Positions 8,449 through 15,915 of a stretch of DNA of 64,000 nucleotides are shown one piece after another. Where the stretch lies: the NCBI RefSeq assembly GCF_948329825.1, contig NZ_CAOJCM010000002.1:620001-684000 (forward strand), given 5' to 3'. A program made the translations under genes and the position numbers. Numbering within the stretch: the first letter of the stretch is position 1; every line of letters begins with the position of its first letter. The DNA comes from Paenibacillus sp. JJ-100 (GTDB taxonomy: Bacteria > Bacillota > Bacilli > Paenibacillales > Paenibacillaceae). The notes beneath the pieces were generated by a model. The model was not told where the DNA came from and made no database searches. It saw only the letters and a list, made by a program, of their open reading frames with translations.

Positions 8449-8895
8449 TTAGTTTATTTCTTCAGCTATCCTAAATAAACAAAGTGTGTTGAGTGCCTCA
8501 TAAATGTCATCTCCGAATTTGAATAATGAAGAACCATTTTTCCCAAAAACCTTTCCTGATTTCGAAATAAACATTATTATATTTCCACGATATGCCTCTC
8601 CAACAACTACAAGCGGCTCTTTCACCCGTATCTCAAATTCCTCAAAATCTTCTTTTTCATAATAATCACCCACAGCTTCTTCAGGACTAATGAGAAAAGT
8701 TTCCCAACTCCCATCTGGGTTCTTGTACTTGTATTCAACCCCTCCAAACTGGCTTAATGCCTCAATAACTGGTTCGTATACTTCATAACCCATTTCTTTC
8801 AAAAAACTTATTGTCTCGGTTAATTCCAGTTTTTCAGCAGGATCCCATCCTGCTTGCAAGAGAACTTCTCTTGTTTCATCTGATAATTTCTTCAC
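8449..8895 (-). CDS. SUKH-3 immunity protein, copy 2
   Basis: A 148-residue SUKH-3 antidote (MKKLSDETREVLLQAGWDPA), close duplicate of the gene at 1861-2307. The core ISFLKEMGYEVYEPVIEALSQFG and the EEAVGDYYEKEDFEEFEI segment are conserved, while scattered charge changes and the final RIAEEIN differ. It starts 29 bases after the stop of the YwqJ-like deaminase end, the usual arrangement of toxin and antidote, and SUKH superfamily proteins are established deaminase partners. Intact and probably expressed by read-through from the array. Confidence 0.8.
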   Translation of the reverse strand: MKKLSDETREVLLQAGWDPAEKLELTETISFLKEMGYEVYEPVIEALSQFGGVEYKYKNPDGSWETFLISPEEAVGDYYEKEDFEEFEIRVKEPLVVVGEAYRGNIIMFISKSGKVFGKNGSSLFKFGDDIYEALNTLCLFRIAEEIN

Positions 8896-8923
8896 AAAAA
8901 AAATCTCCTATATATTTAATATA

Positions 8924-9300
8924 CTATTCATGGAAATCATTAATAAAATCAAAAAAGGTCTTTTCACAGTTTTTACATGTTCTTTTGTAATTCCCTCTGC
9001 CATTAACTGTTCTTATTAGTCTATTTTCCATTTTTGTACCTGACCAAAAAAGATTGACCGCCTGAATCTCGGCACAGTTTTCAACATGCCATATTTCGAA
9101 ACTATCATCATCTTGATAAGGATTATTCGGATCATTGTGGCCCAACCTACATTTGGAATCGCAGCGGCGGCGGACAATGCCTCGTCCATATATCCCCTCG
9201 AGCCGCTAAAATGCCCGCATTCGTCAAATCCGTAACTTCACCAATGATCGGGATCACACCCGCTCCGCCTCAACGACACTTTTACTTCTCTTGGAGAACT
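8924..9300 (-). pseudogene. YwqJ-like deaminase toxin end with VgrG linker remnant
   Basis: Positions 9140-9300 (minus) match the hydrophobic linker of the long VgrG at 13069-13250 (Pro-Ile-Ile-Gly-Glu and Ala-rich helices). Just after a Val-Gly-Trp the frame changes and a 73-residue open piece follows, containing ENCAEIQAVN and TCKNCEKTFF. A Cys-Ala-Glu and a downstream CxxC are the zinc and proton-shuttle motifs of the YwqJ-like nucleic-acid deaminase toxins. The N-terminal part of the deaminase fold is missing and the domain is out of frame with the linker, so it is an inactive cassette. It is followed by an intact SUKH-3 antidote. Confidence 0.7.
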
Positions 9301-9353
9301 TTTCTTCTTGGATTTTCTCTAATTTATGTATGTTTATTACTTATAATCAAAAT

Positions 9354-9386
9354 AGGCAGGTTCCGTAATCTAACTAGAACCTGCCT
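9354..9386 (-). terminator. Hairpin after the DUF6630-like gene, copy 2
   Basis: AGGCAGGTT (9354-9362) pairs with AACCTGCCT (9378-9386) and is followed on the minus strand by TATTTTGATT. Duplicate of the hairpin at 2730-2763. Confidence 0.7.
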
Positions 9387-9407
9387 GAACTCTCTTTTCA
9401 ATCTCTA

Positions 9408-9863
9408 TTAAATATAATACTGAATATGTCGCTCCTTTTCAGGAATGTCCTCATCTCCTAACAAATCCACCTGCGTTAAAGCTTCCTTGTGCTCAAGTTC
9501 AGCAATGAATAGAGCATAGAAATCACCCATTGTGGGATAGGTGAATAGACCATATCCTTTCGGAGAGATCAGCTTATTCACCTCCCTGATTTTCTCAGGA
9601 AGATACTTGTAGTCGAACTCTCTCAACTCTTCTAACTCATCTGGGGTTCCCAGTTCAATGTCATGATTGAACTCATAGTCCAAGATATAGTTCACGATTT
9701 CATGACTCTCTTCTCCTTTATAATCCAGAAACAAAAACCTCTTCGTCGCCAGACCGTAGTTCAGCATACTGAAATACGTCAGTGACTCGTCCGGATCATT
9801 CAAGATACGGTCAACATCCTCCTGATCTTTGAATATCAGAGGCACCAAATCTTCCTCTTCCAT
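9408..9863 (-). CDS. DUF6630-like accessory immunity protein, copy 2
   Basis: A 151-residue acidic protein nearly identical to the one at 2786-3241 (Arg for Gly in DELEELREF and Met for Thr near GDF are the visible changes). It follows the PoNi-like gene by 17 bases and ends just before a hairpin, so the toxin, main antidote and this gene form one unit in both duplicated blocks. No membrane segment or export signal. The strict retention of this gene with the PoNe/PoNi pair suggests a linked protective role; the exact function is unknown. Confidence 0.65.
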   Translation of the reverse strand: MEEEDLVPLIFKDQEDVDRILNDPDESLTYFSMLNYGLATKRFLFLDYKGEESHEIVNYILDYEFNHDIELGTPDELEELREFDYKYLPEKIREVNKLISPKGYGLFTYPTMGDFYALFIAELEHKEALTQVDLLGDEDIPEKERHIQYYI

Positions 9864-9880
9864 ATCGTTGCCCTCCTCTC

Positions 9881-10858
9881 TTATTGGAATAGTTTCCCAT
9901 ATCGATTAGGAATATATTCAGGATAGTTTTTACGGTAGAAGTCATCGATCGTTCTCAGCAATGGATCTAATTCTGGATACGGTTCAGGATCTTGAATCGA
10001 CATTTTAGCTTCTGGCGTGTTCATGAGAAAATCATCAAATTGATCCGGATTGGGCAGCCCTTGTTTTTTTCGTACATGAAGCAGGAAGAGAATTTCATAT
10101 GGATAAAAAGCGTAATCGAAATCACCAAACTCCAGTGACTCTCCCAATTCTGAAGCTAAGGTAGAATGATGATCTGACATCTTAGCGATTAACTGTGTGA
10201 TCTCATCCAGATCAGGTGTATTCCAACGCTCCAACACCTCTCTATAAATACCAAGTTCCTCTGGAATCAAGTCACAACGCTTATCCCTATCCTCTAATGT
10301 GGATCTGGCAGCCAAATGAACATGATCGTTGGTTCCTAAAATTGTTTTGTTTGTATATTGCAGATATAACTCTAGTACAAACCATATGTGTTGTTTCCAA
10401 TCATTTGCCTCCATAATGTTCTCTCCAAAAAAATTGGAGATAAAGTCAAAGAATATTTCCTCCTCCTTCGACCACCCAAACATATTTAAATGAATTAAGC
10501 CTATCATATTGGATTCAAAAGAGTAATCTATCAACTTCATTTTCGGATAACGGTCTTTATAAATATGCCTACACATACATTGATAAAATACAACTTGCTG
10601 TATCTGTTTTAATCCCGTTGTGCTGTTCTTACCATTGATTAATACATCATTTTTCCATACAGACAACCAATAGGAAGAAATTCTATACATATTTATTAAT
10701 AATATATGATCCTTTTCAATTTCATTGCCTTCTACAATAGCAGTATTTTCATTTCTAGCCTCTTCATATTTCATCAGAGTTTTATCCATTGTAATGCCCT
10801 CAACAAAATTTTTGACATACCTTTTATAAGCCATTTGCATTTTTTTAAAATTTATCAT
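9881..10858 (-). CDS. PoNi-like immunity protein, copy 2
   Basis: A 325-residue cytoplasmic helical protein, paralogue of 3259-4233. The two share the last 75 residues almost exactly (PYEILFLLHVRKKQGLP, then YIPNRYGKLFQ), while the N-terminal part shares only the pattern of conserved Trp and Tyr positions. It begins 17 bases after the end of the 5'-truncated PoNe-like toxin at 10876 with a TGAGGAGGAAAAA ribosome site. Gene order, length and two-domain look fit PoNi (DUF1910/DUF1911) antidotes; Imm49 remains possible. Confidence 0.65.
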   Translation of the reverse strand: MINFKKMQMAYKRYVKNFVEGITMDKTLMKYEEARNENTAIVEGNEIEKDHILLINMYRISSYWLSVWKNDVLINGKNSTTGLKQIQQVVFYQCMCRHIYKDRYPKMKLIDYSFESNMIGLIHLNMFGWSKEEEIFFDFISNFFGENIMEANDWKQHIWFVLELYLQYTNKTILGTNDHVHLAARSTLEDRDKRCDLIPEELGIYREVLERWNTPDLDEITQLIAKMSDHHSTLASELGESLEFGDFDYAFYPYEILFLLHVRKKQGLPNPDQFDDFLMNTPEAKMSIQDPEPYPELDPLLRTIDDFYRKNYPEYIPNRYGKLFQ

Positions 10859-10875
10859 TTTTTCCTCCTCAATTG

Positions 10876-11424
10876 TTACTTCAGTGGCTTTTTCCAGTCT
10901 TTAACTTTAACAACATCTACTCCAAAGCCAACTTTGGTTTTCGAAATATCTGTTTCTACTCTGATATAATCAAATTCCAATCCAGGATTTTCCTTCAATA
11001 ATTTATCGTATTTTTCGTTGAATTCAGAATATCTTGAATCTTTACTTTTTAACATATTTTCAAAGTAGCCTTCTCCCCCTAATTTTTGATTAGTAGAGTA
11101 TGAGAAGCTCCCCCATTCTGATGTTTTGGCCTCAATCATCGTTAACTTAGGTGGTGGACCTTTGGATAAAAATGTTCCATCTACACCATTTCGTCCAACT
11201 TGGAATAAATCTGAAATATCCTTGCCTAAGTTGTTATCCTTAGCAATTTGTTTGGCTACTTCTTCTCCAAAGTCACCTTTATCATGATGATAATATTTTG
11301 AATTATCTATTTTTCGCTCATACCCTTCTACATTGGATACATCATACTTATGGCTAATATCATCTGGTGTATCCAGCTTATTGGCCAGCTTACTCCGTTC
11401 ACGTTTCTCTAATTTTAGGATTTC
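10876..11424 (-). pseudogene. 5'-truncated PoNe-like nuclease toxin
   Basis: The frame is open from just after a TGA at 11425-11427 to the stop at 10876, 182 codons, but has no start codon until a Met deep in the catalytic core. It encodes the end of the coiled coil (KLEKRERSKLANKLDTPDDI), then GDFGEEVAKQ, NGVDGTF and MIEAKTS, the Asp and Glu-x-Lys signature of PD-(D/E)XK nucleases resembling PoNe, and the intact GSFSYS run that is frameshifted in the duplicate at 4480. The catalytic domain itself looks complete; what is missing is the VgrG and linker. A hairpin of the cassette family abuts the truncated end, marking the deletion junction. Confidence 0.75.
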
Positions 11425-11460
11425 TCAGGACTCTTTGATTCTTAGGCATGCAAAAAAAAA

Positions 11461-11497
11461 GGCTTATTCCTCCTAGTTGTTCAAGTTGGAATAAGCC
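11461..11497 (-). terminator. Perfect cassette hairpin after SUKH gene
   Basis: GGCTTATTCC (11461-11470) pairs perfectly with GGAATAAGCC (11488-11497); on the minus strand the stem is followed by nine T. It terminates the module 2 effector-immunity transcript 24 bases after the SUKH stop. Confidence 0.85.
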
Positions 11498-11520
11498 TGT
11501 GAATGTTGTTACACTTAGTA

Positions 11521-11994
11521 TTACAAACTGTCGATATAGTAATTAGGTTCTAGATCCATTTTAATAATAAATTCTTCAATGTTGTTCGCAATTTTTTTGT
11601 TAAAGTAATACAAAGGACATTGTCCATGAGAATTCTCCTGCTCTAAATCAAGAACAATAAACACATCAGAAGAAACTTCGAAAAACACCATTTTGTCAGA
11701 CTCGTTATAGTATTCTCTTCTAGGGTCATTCTCATAATCATTAATGCCTTCTACGAAATCAGCAATTTCAATGGCTGAAATAATCCGATTAACATTATTC
11801 CCCTCTCCAATACAAAGAAAACCATATCCTACTTCTTCATAGAATGTTTTAAGTTCAAGTGGTAGATCTCTTCCTAAAGCCTCTTCAGTCTCTTCTAATT
11901 CACCTTCATCTATTCTAAAAAAAGCATGTTTGTTTTCCCATACATCATCCTGTTCTGGATCGTCAAATACATATTTTTTTAAAATTTCAAACAT
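11521..11994 (-). CDS. SUKH (SMI1/KNR4) immunity for the HNH VgrG effector
   Basis: A 157-residue cytoplasmic protein starting MFEILKKYVFDD. The segment ETEEALGRDLPLELKTFYEE and the following GYGFLCIGEGN turn are the hallmark of the SMI1/KNR4 (SUKH-1) fold, in which a polar start is followed by the LPxxLxxFYxxxGxG motif. I chose the ATG at 11994 because GGAGG lies eight bases upstream. It is the first gene after the long VgrG whose last 80 residues are an HNH nuclease (stop at 12051), and SUKH proteins of the YobK type guard such nucleases. It is the only antidote in the array with a complete, full-length delivery partner. Confidence 0.82.
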   Translation of the reverse strand: MFEILKKYVFDDPEQDDVWENKHAFFRIDEGELEETEEALGRDLPLELKTFYEEVGYGFLCIGEGNNVNRIISAIEIADFVEGINDYENDPRREYYNESDKMVFFEVSSDVFIVLDLEQENSHGQCPLYYFNKKIANNIEEFIIKMDLEPNYYIDSL

Positions 11995-12050
11995 TACTTT
12001 AACCTCCATTAAGTTTTGTTATATTTTGTTTCAATTTTATAACAGTTATA

Positions 12051-14765
12051 TCATGAATCTTTGGGGCTCTTTGGATTTCTCAAAACTTTTCCTCGTTTTC
12101 CTGTAGTGCTTTTACCTTTTTTACCAAATAAAGTGTTCCATACCCCTCCTTTTCTATGAATTCCACCTTGGTGTTCATTCGGCCATCTTGCAGGATGTAT
12201 ATTATACCATTTTAGAGGACCACCAGACATATTTGGAATAATTTCATGTGCATCATAAGGGCTTGTAGGATTTCTTAGCACTCTACCGCGTTTACTTTTT
12301 ACTAGCTCCCCATGTTTTGGCCATTCTTGATCCGTTTTCTTCTCCCATTCTGTAATTAACTCATCCTTTACGTCAGAAAAATCTTGTCTGTGCTTCTCTT
12401 TCTCCTTCTTTTCTAATTTACTATAATTATTTTTCTCAAGATCCTTTCTCAGTAAATCTTTCTGTTCTTGAGATATCTTCCTATTTGTCTGTTTTTCTAT
12501 ATCCTCAATATAATCATCAAATTTCTTCTTATCTTTTAATGGAAATTCTTCTTTCTCATCATTCTTATTATTAACTTTTCCCTTTTCGTTCTTAGTTTCA
12601 TCTTCTTTTTTCTTTTTCTTCTTCCCACCACCAGAATTACCCATAAGTATCATCGCAGACATCAATATATTCGAATCTGCATAATTACTGAGCATATCAA
12701 TTGCCGCAGAGAACATCGCATCGGACATTAAATCAGCCATCAGGCCATGCGTGAAATCAGTTGCTTTGTTAAGAGCATTCGCCAGCTTAGGCGACTTCAT
12801 CAATAGATCATTCAGCTTACCTTTTAGCTTGTTCGCCAGATCGGCTGGACTGAAGTTACTCGCAAGTCCCTTAGCCTTGGTCATGACCTTGCCGAGTGCA
12901 CCAGAGATGCTATCTCCGGCTTTCTTTGCCAGATCTCCAATGGCCTTGGCTACCTGCCCGGCCTTGTCCATGACCTTGTTGGCTACACCCATCACATTGT
13001 CAATAACCTTGCCTGCTTTGGATATCAACTTCGAGCCCTTCGTCACGAACTTGGCTCCAGTGGCCGCCCAGCCTACAAACGGAATCGCAGCGGCGGCAGA
13101 TAAGGCCGCGTTGGTATAATCGCCTCGTGCAGCATAGATGGCTGCGTTCGCCAAGTCTGCGACTTCTCCAATAACCGGAATCATACCCGCTACATCGAGT
13201 ACGGACTGAGTCACATCCAGCAATTTACCCCAGAATCCTTTTTTCTCTTCTTCCGGCTCCTCCTCCACCTGCACCTCAGATACAAATGGGGCTTCGGGGA
13301 CCGGCTCCAGATCCTCCACCGTTACGGGCAATTTGATTAATCCGTCGAGCAGCACTTCGCTACCCTTTAGGTCGGTCATGCCGTCCAGAATTATACTGCT
13401 GTCTCCGCACTGAAGGAAGATGGTCTCCTGCGCCTCGATCCCTATCTTCTTCTCGCTCTCTAGCGTAATCTCCTGCCCGCCGGATGCTACAATTCCGGTA
13501 TTACTCTGAATCGTGACCCCGCCACCATCCAGTGTGATGAATAGACTACCTTCCGTCGCGATCAGGGACATCTCCGAGTCGGTCATTTTCATTTCCTTAC
13601 CGTAGTTGGTTCCCCAGCTCTTGGTGGCTGGATCAGCAGTCTTTGGGGAAGGCTGACTGCCCCGTCGGACGGAACCCATCGCAAACGCATCACTCTCTTG
13701 CCCACTGGAGAAGTAGACCTGAACAGCAGAGCCCGTCTCAGGCATGCTGTAAAATCCACCACCATCTCCGGCATATACGGCAGAATACGGCATCCAGCTC
13801 GCTTCCGATTCGGATTGGTTAGCATCCACATCCAGATGCACTTTCACTGTATCTTTGGTAACCCCAATGATCTTTCCTTCCAGCGCGGCTCCGGCAATGT
13901 CATCGTTCCGAATTTCACTTTGCCGAATGCCACTTTCTGGGCTCAGTGTAACGGTATGCCGAAGCATGCCCCCCACTGTTTGACTGATACAAGCCGCGAC
14001 CTTCAGCTCTTCTTCTCGGAAGAGCACCGTATCTCCCAGCGCCAACCAGCGATGGGTATCCAGCACGTAACTCGTGAAGTCTTTTTCGCTTACCCCAGTA
14101 GCTCCCACGGACCAAGCTTCTTTTAATGCTTTCATGTCTCGTCTTAGGGTGTAGGCCTGTTCCGGCAATTCTATGTATCGCCCTTCCGGTACACCAATGT
14201 ACAGTTTGGGAGAATCAGCCGATATTTCGGGAATGATCGCTGCGCCGAACCGGGATGCTAGTCGGCGCAAGAATTGCCAATCCGTCTCCCGATATTGGAG
14301 CGTTAAGGCCCCCAGCTTCGAACTGCCACTGACATAATCAATGACATCCGATTTCGGGTAAGCTTTCAACACTTGCCGAATGACGTCTTCGCAGTCCTGA
14401 TCCTTGTTCTGGAACGAACGAATCCGCGATTCAATATCCAACAGATAGGAATAGGACACGGCCTCCAGTTCCAATATGTATATCCCCTGAACTCGGCGAA
14501 TGCTAACATCCTGCACAAGTCCCTGGAACCATTTGCGTACTTCCTGCCCCTGTTCCCCGATCTCCACCAACGATACCGTTTCATCCTGAGCCCTTCGGTT
14601 CAGGTCCTGATCTTGATGATCTTCCGGAATGATGCCCTGAAGATACAGGCGGGCATGCTCTCCTGCCTTGCGCTCAATGCGCAAATCTTGTATGTGCTGC
14701 AGCGTGTATGGAGATATACATCGGATATTCCCCATACCTACAGCCGCTTCCACTACACTCATCAT
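12051..14765 (-). CDS. VgrG effector with C-terminal HNH nuclease (module 2)
   Basis: A 904-residue spike-effector. Residues 1-320 are the gp27-like VgrG/phage gpD hub, with the family signature LQYRETDWQFLRRLASRFGA near 170. Residues 320-400 form the gp5-like OB region (MPYSAVYAGDGGGFYSMPETG), and 400-470 short repeats of the beta-helical needle. Residues 490-720 are a linker with hydrophobic helices (AGMIPVIGEVADLANAA) and the conserved KVMTKAKGLASNFSPADLAN block that recurs in the orphan cassettes. A Lys/Glu-rich coiled coil leads to the toxin: YDAHEIIPNMSGG, WYNIHPARWP and EHQGGIHRKGG (about 837-875), an HNH nuclease of the type common in Bacillus LXG toxins. Start: ATG at 14765, behind AGAGGAAAG. 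The last residues repeat an upstream KRGRVLRNPTSP motif, an odd tail. The SUKH gene downstream is its antidote. Confidence 0.88.
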   Translation of the reverse strand: MMSVVEAAVGMGNIRCISPYTLQHIQDLRIERKAGEHARLYLQGIIPEDHQDQDLNRRAQDETVSLVEIGEQGQEVRKWFQGLVQDVSIRRVQGIYILELEAVSYSYLLDIESRIRSFQNKDQDCEDVIRQVLKAYPKSDVIDYVSGSSKLGALTLQYRETDWQFLRRLASRFGAAIIPEISADSPKLYIGVPEGRYIELPEQAYTLRRDMKALKEAWSVGATGVSEKDFTSYVLDTHRWLALGDTVLFREEELKVAACISQTVGGMLRHTVTLSPESGIRQSEIRNDDIAGAALEGKIIGVTKDTVKVHLDVDANQSESEASWMPYSAVYAGDGGGFYSMPETGSAVQVYFSSGQESDAFAMGSVRRGSQPSPKTADPATKSWGTNYGKEMKMTDSEMSLIATEGSLFITLDGGGVTIQSNTGIVASGGQEITLESEKKIGIEAQETIFLQCGDSSIILDGMTDLKGSEVLLDGLIKLPVTVEDLEPVPEAPFVSEVQVEEEPEEEKKGFWGKLLDVTQSVLDVAGMIPVIGEVADLANAAIYAARGDYTNAALSAAAAIPFVGWAATGAKFVTKGSKLISKAGKVIDNVMGVANKVMDKAGQVAKAIGDLAKKAGDSISGALGKVMTKAKGLASNFSPADLANKLKGKLNDLLMKSPKLANALNKATDFTHGLMADLMSDAMFSAAIDMLSNYADSNILMSAMILMGNSGGGKKKKKKEDETKNEKGKVNNKNDEKEEFPLKDKKKFDDYIEDIEKQTNRKISQEQKDLLRKDLEKNNYSKLEKKEKEKHRQDFSDVKDELITEWEKKTDQEWPKHGELVKSKRGRVLRNPTSPYDAHEIIPNMSGGPLKWYNIHPARWPNEHQGGIHRKGGVWNTLFGKKGKSTTGKRGKVLRNPKSPKDS

Positions 14766-14831
14766 CTCACTTCTTTCCTCTAGCATTGTCAGCACACGGA
14801 AAAAAAGTCTCAGCTCATTCTAAGATGTACG

Positions 14832-15308
14832 TTACCTGATGTTACCGCCGAACCCAGTTGTGCCGCCTATGGAAGATCCTCCAAGCTCCTGACCATCATC
14901 TTCAATCTGGATGTAGCCTCCGTAGAGACACATGTTCATGCAAGTGCTCAACAGGGCAGGTTCGTTTTCAATAAGCACATCGGTTTTCCCATCCATCCAC
15001 GGCGTGGATACGGACGGAATACAGGGTGCTTTTTGGACGCCCTCAATATCGAATTCGCCAGCCTGTACGACAGGATTCAATTGACTTGTGCAATTACCAA
15101 AAGGCATGATGTGAATCATAGGTGTTGCATCGGCCACATTCATTTGTGCTTTTTCTTTCAAATGCACACCATGGCTGTATGGGATTTTCAATCGATTTAA
15201 CTGCGTACCACATGAACAACTCAGGATCGCTCCTGCGACAACATACGTTGGGCCTCCTGCTCCTTCATCCACAACATCGGGTCGTGTGGCGCCAATTGCT
15301 TCAGCCAT
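14832..15308 (-). CDS. PAAR-like DUF4280 spike tip (module 2)
   Basis: A 158-residue DUF4280 protein. Family marks: YVVAGAILSCSCGTQLNRLKIP with paired Cys, the GKxQMNVxD-type middle, FGNCTSQLNP, APCIPS-type Cys and a final NMCLYGGYIQI. DUF4280 proteins are PAAR-like and cap the VgrG trimer as the sharp tip of contractile injection systems. The many Cys could bind a metal at the tip. It is encoded immediately before the long VgrG effector, as is the paralogue at 24674-25108, so tip and effector spike are made together. A Gly/Ser-rich C-terminal extension is absent from the paralogue. Confidence 0.88.
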   Translation of the reverse strand: MAEAIGATRPDVVDEGAGGPTYVVAGAILSCSCGTQLNRLKIPYSHGVHLKEKAQMNVADATPMIHIMPFGNCTSQLNPVVQAGEFDIEGVQKAPCIPSVSTPWMDGKTDVLIENEPALLSTCMNMCLYGGYIQIEDDGQELGGSSIGGTTGFGGNIR

Positions 15309-15354
15309 TGTTTTCCCTCCTTCTTTGGCTCTTCGCCCAGTTTAAATTTAATGA

Positions 15355-15915
15355 TTACGTTAACGGTTGTGCGTTAAGCTGATCTACGCGTTGCAATCGC
15401 AAACCAACATAGTTCCGGCGTAAAATCGCTTCAGCCAATGCCAGATTCACCAAGATCACGGTTTCCTTCAATCGTTCGTCTGTCAACTGAACAATTGGCC
15501 AGTTCGTGCTGCTTAACCGCTCGCCATCAACCTGAAGTACATTCAATTTGCCACTGCTGTCAAAAGTACTCTTCACGGATAGTGCTGCAAGTTGCGGCGG
15601 TACCATGAACCAATACGGATGCAACTGCTGCCTCTCCATATCCATCAATCCAACCAGCCTAAACATCAGACGTGGGGCAAAAGTATTCAGCAGGCGCTTA
15701 AGCTCATCGGACCACAGTGGATAAGGTCGCTCGATTAGATCGACAGCAACAGGTTTTCGATTGGAGCGAATAGTAAACTGCAAATTGGCTTGTTCCAACT
15801 CATTTAATCGCTCGCCTCTCATCCACTCGGGCTGGATAACGCCCTTCACACCCAGCGGTTCAAGAGCACCAGTTACTCGCATATCTTGCATGATCCGGAA
15901 CCAATCGTTTTTCAT
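15355..15915 (-). CDS. Small delivery-module adaptor (module 2)
   Basis: A 186-residue soluble protein with no motif I can name securely; the pattern (a WFMVPPQLAAL-type segment followed by strands and a helix) faintly recalls DUF1629 proteins. The C-terminal ETVILVNLALAEAILRRN is almost the same as ETVMIVNLALAESILRRD in the paralogue at 25124-25639, so the end of the protein is the conserved interface. In both modules it lies between the pentapeptide protein and the PAAR-like tip, and here its start overlaps the previous gene by four bases (ATGA). The most economical idea is an adaptor that loads the spike or tip. Confidence 0.6.
   Translation of the reverse strand: MKNDWFRIMQDMRVTGALEPLGVKGVIQPEWMRGERLNELEQANLQFTIRSNRKPVAVDLIERPYPLWSDELKRLLNTFAPRLMFRLVGLMDMERQQLHPYWFMVPPQLAALSVKSTFDSSGKLNVLQVDGERLSSTNWPIVQLTDERLKETVILVNLALAEAILRRNYVGLRLQRVDQLNAQPLT

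Noticed and set aside
12751..13119. Long plus-strand frames within VgrG, pentapeptide and Hsp70 genes
   Set aside because: They are antisense shadows of well-supported minus-strand genes, with no ribosome site or family.
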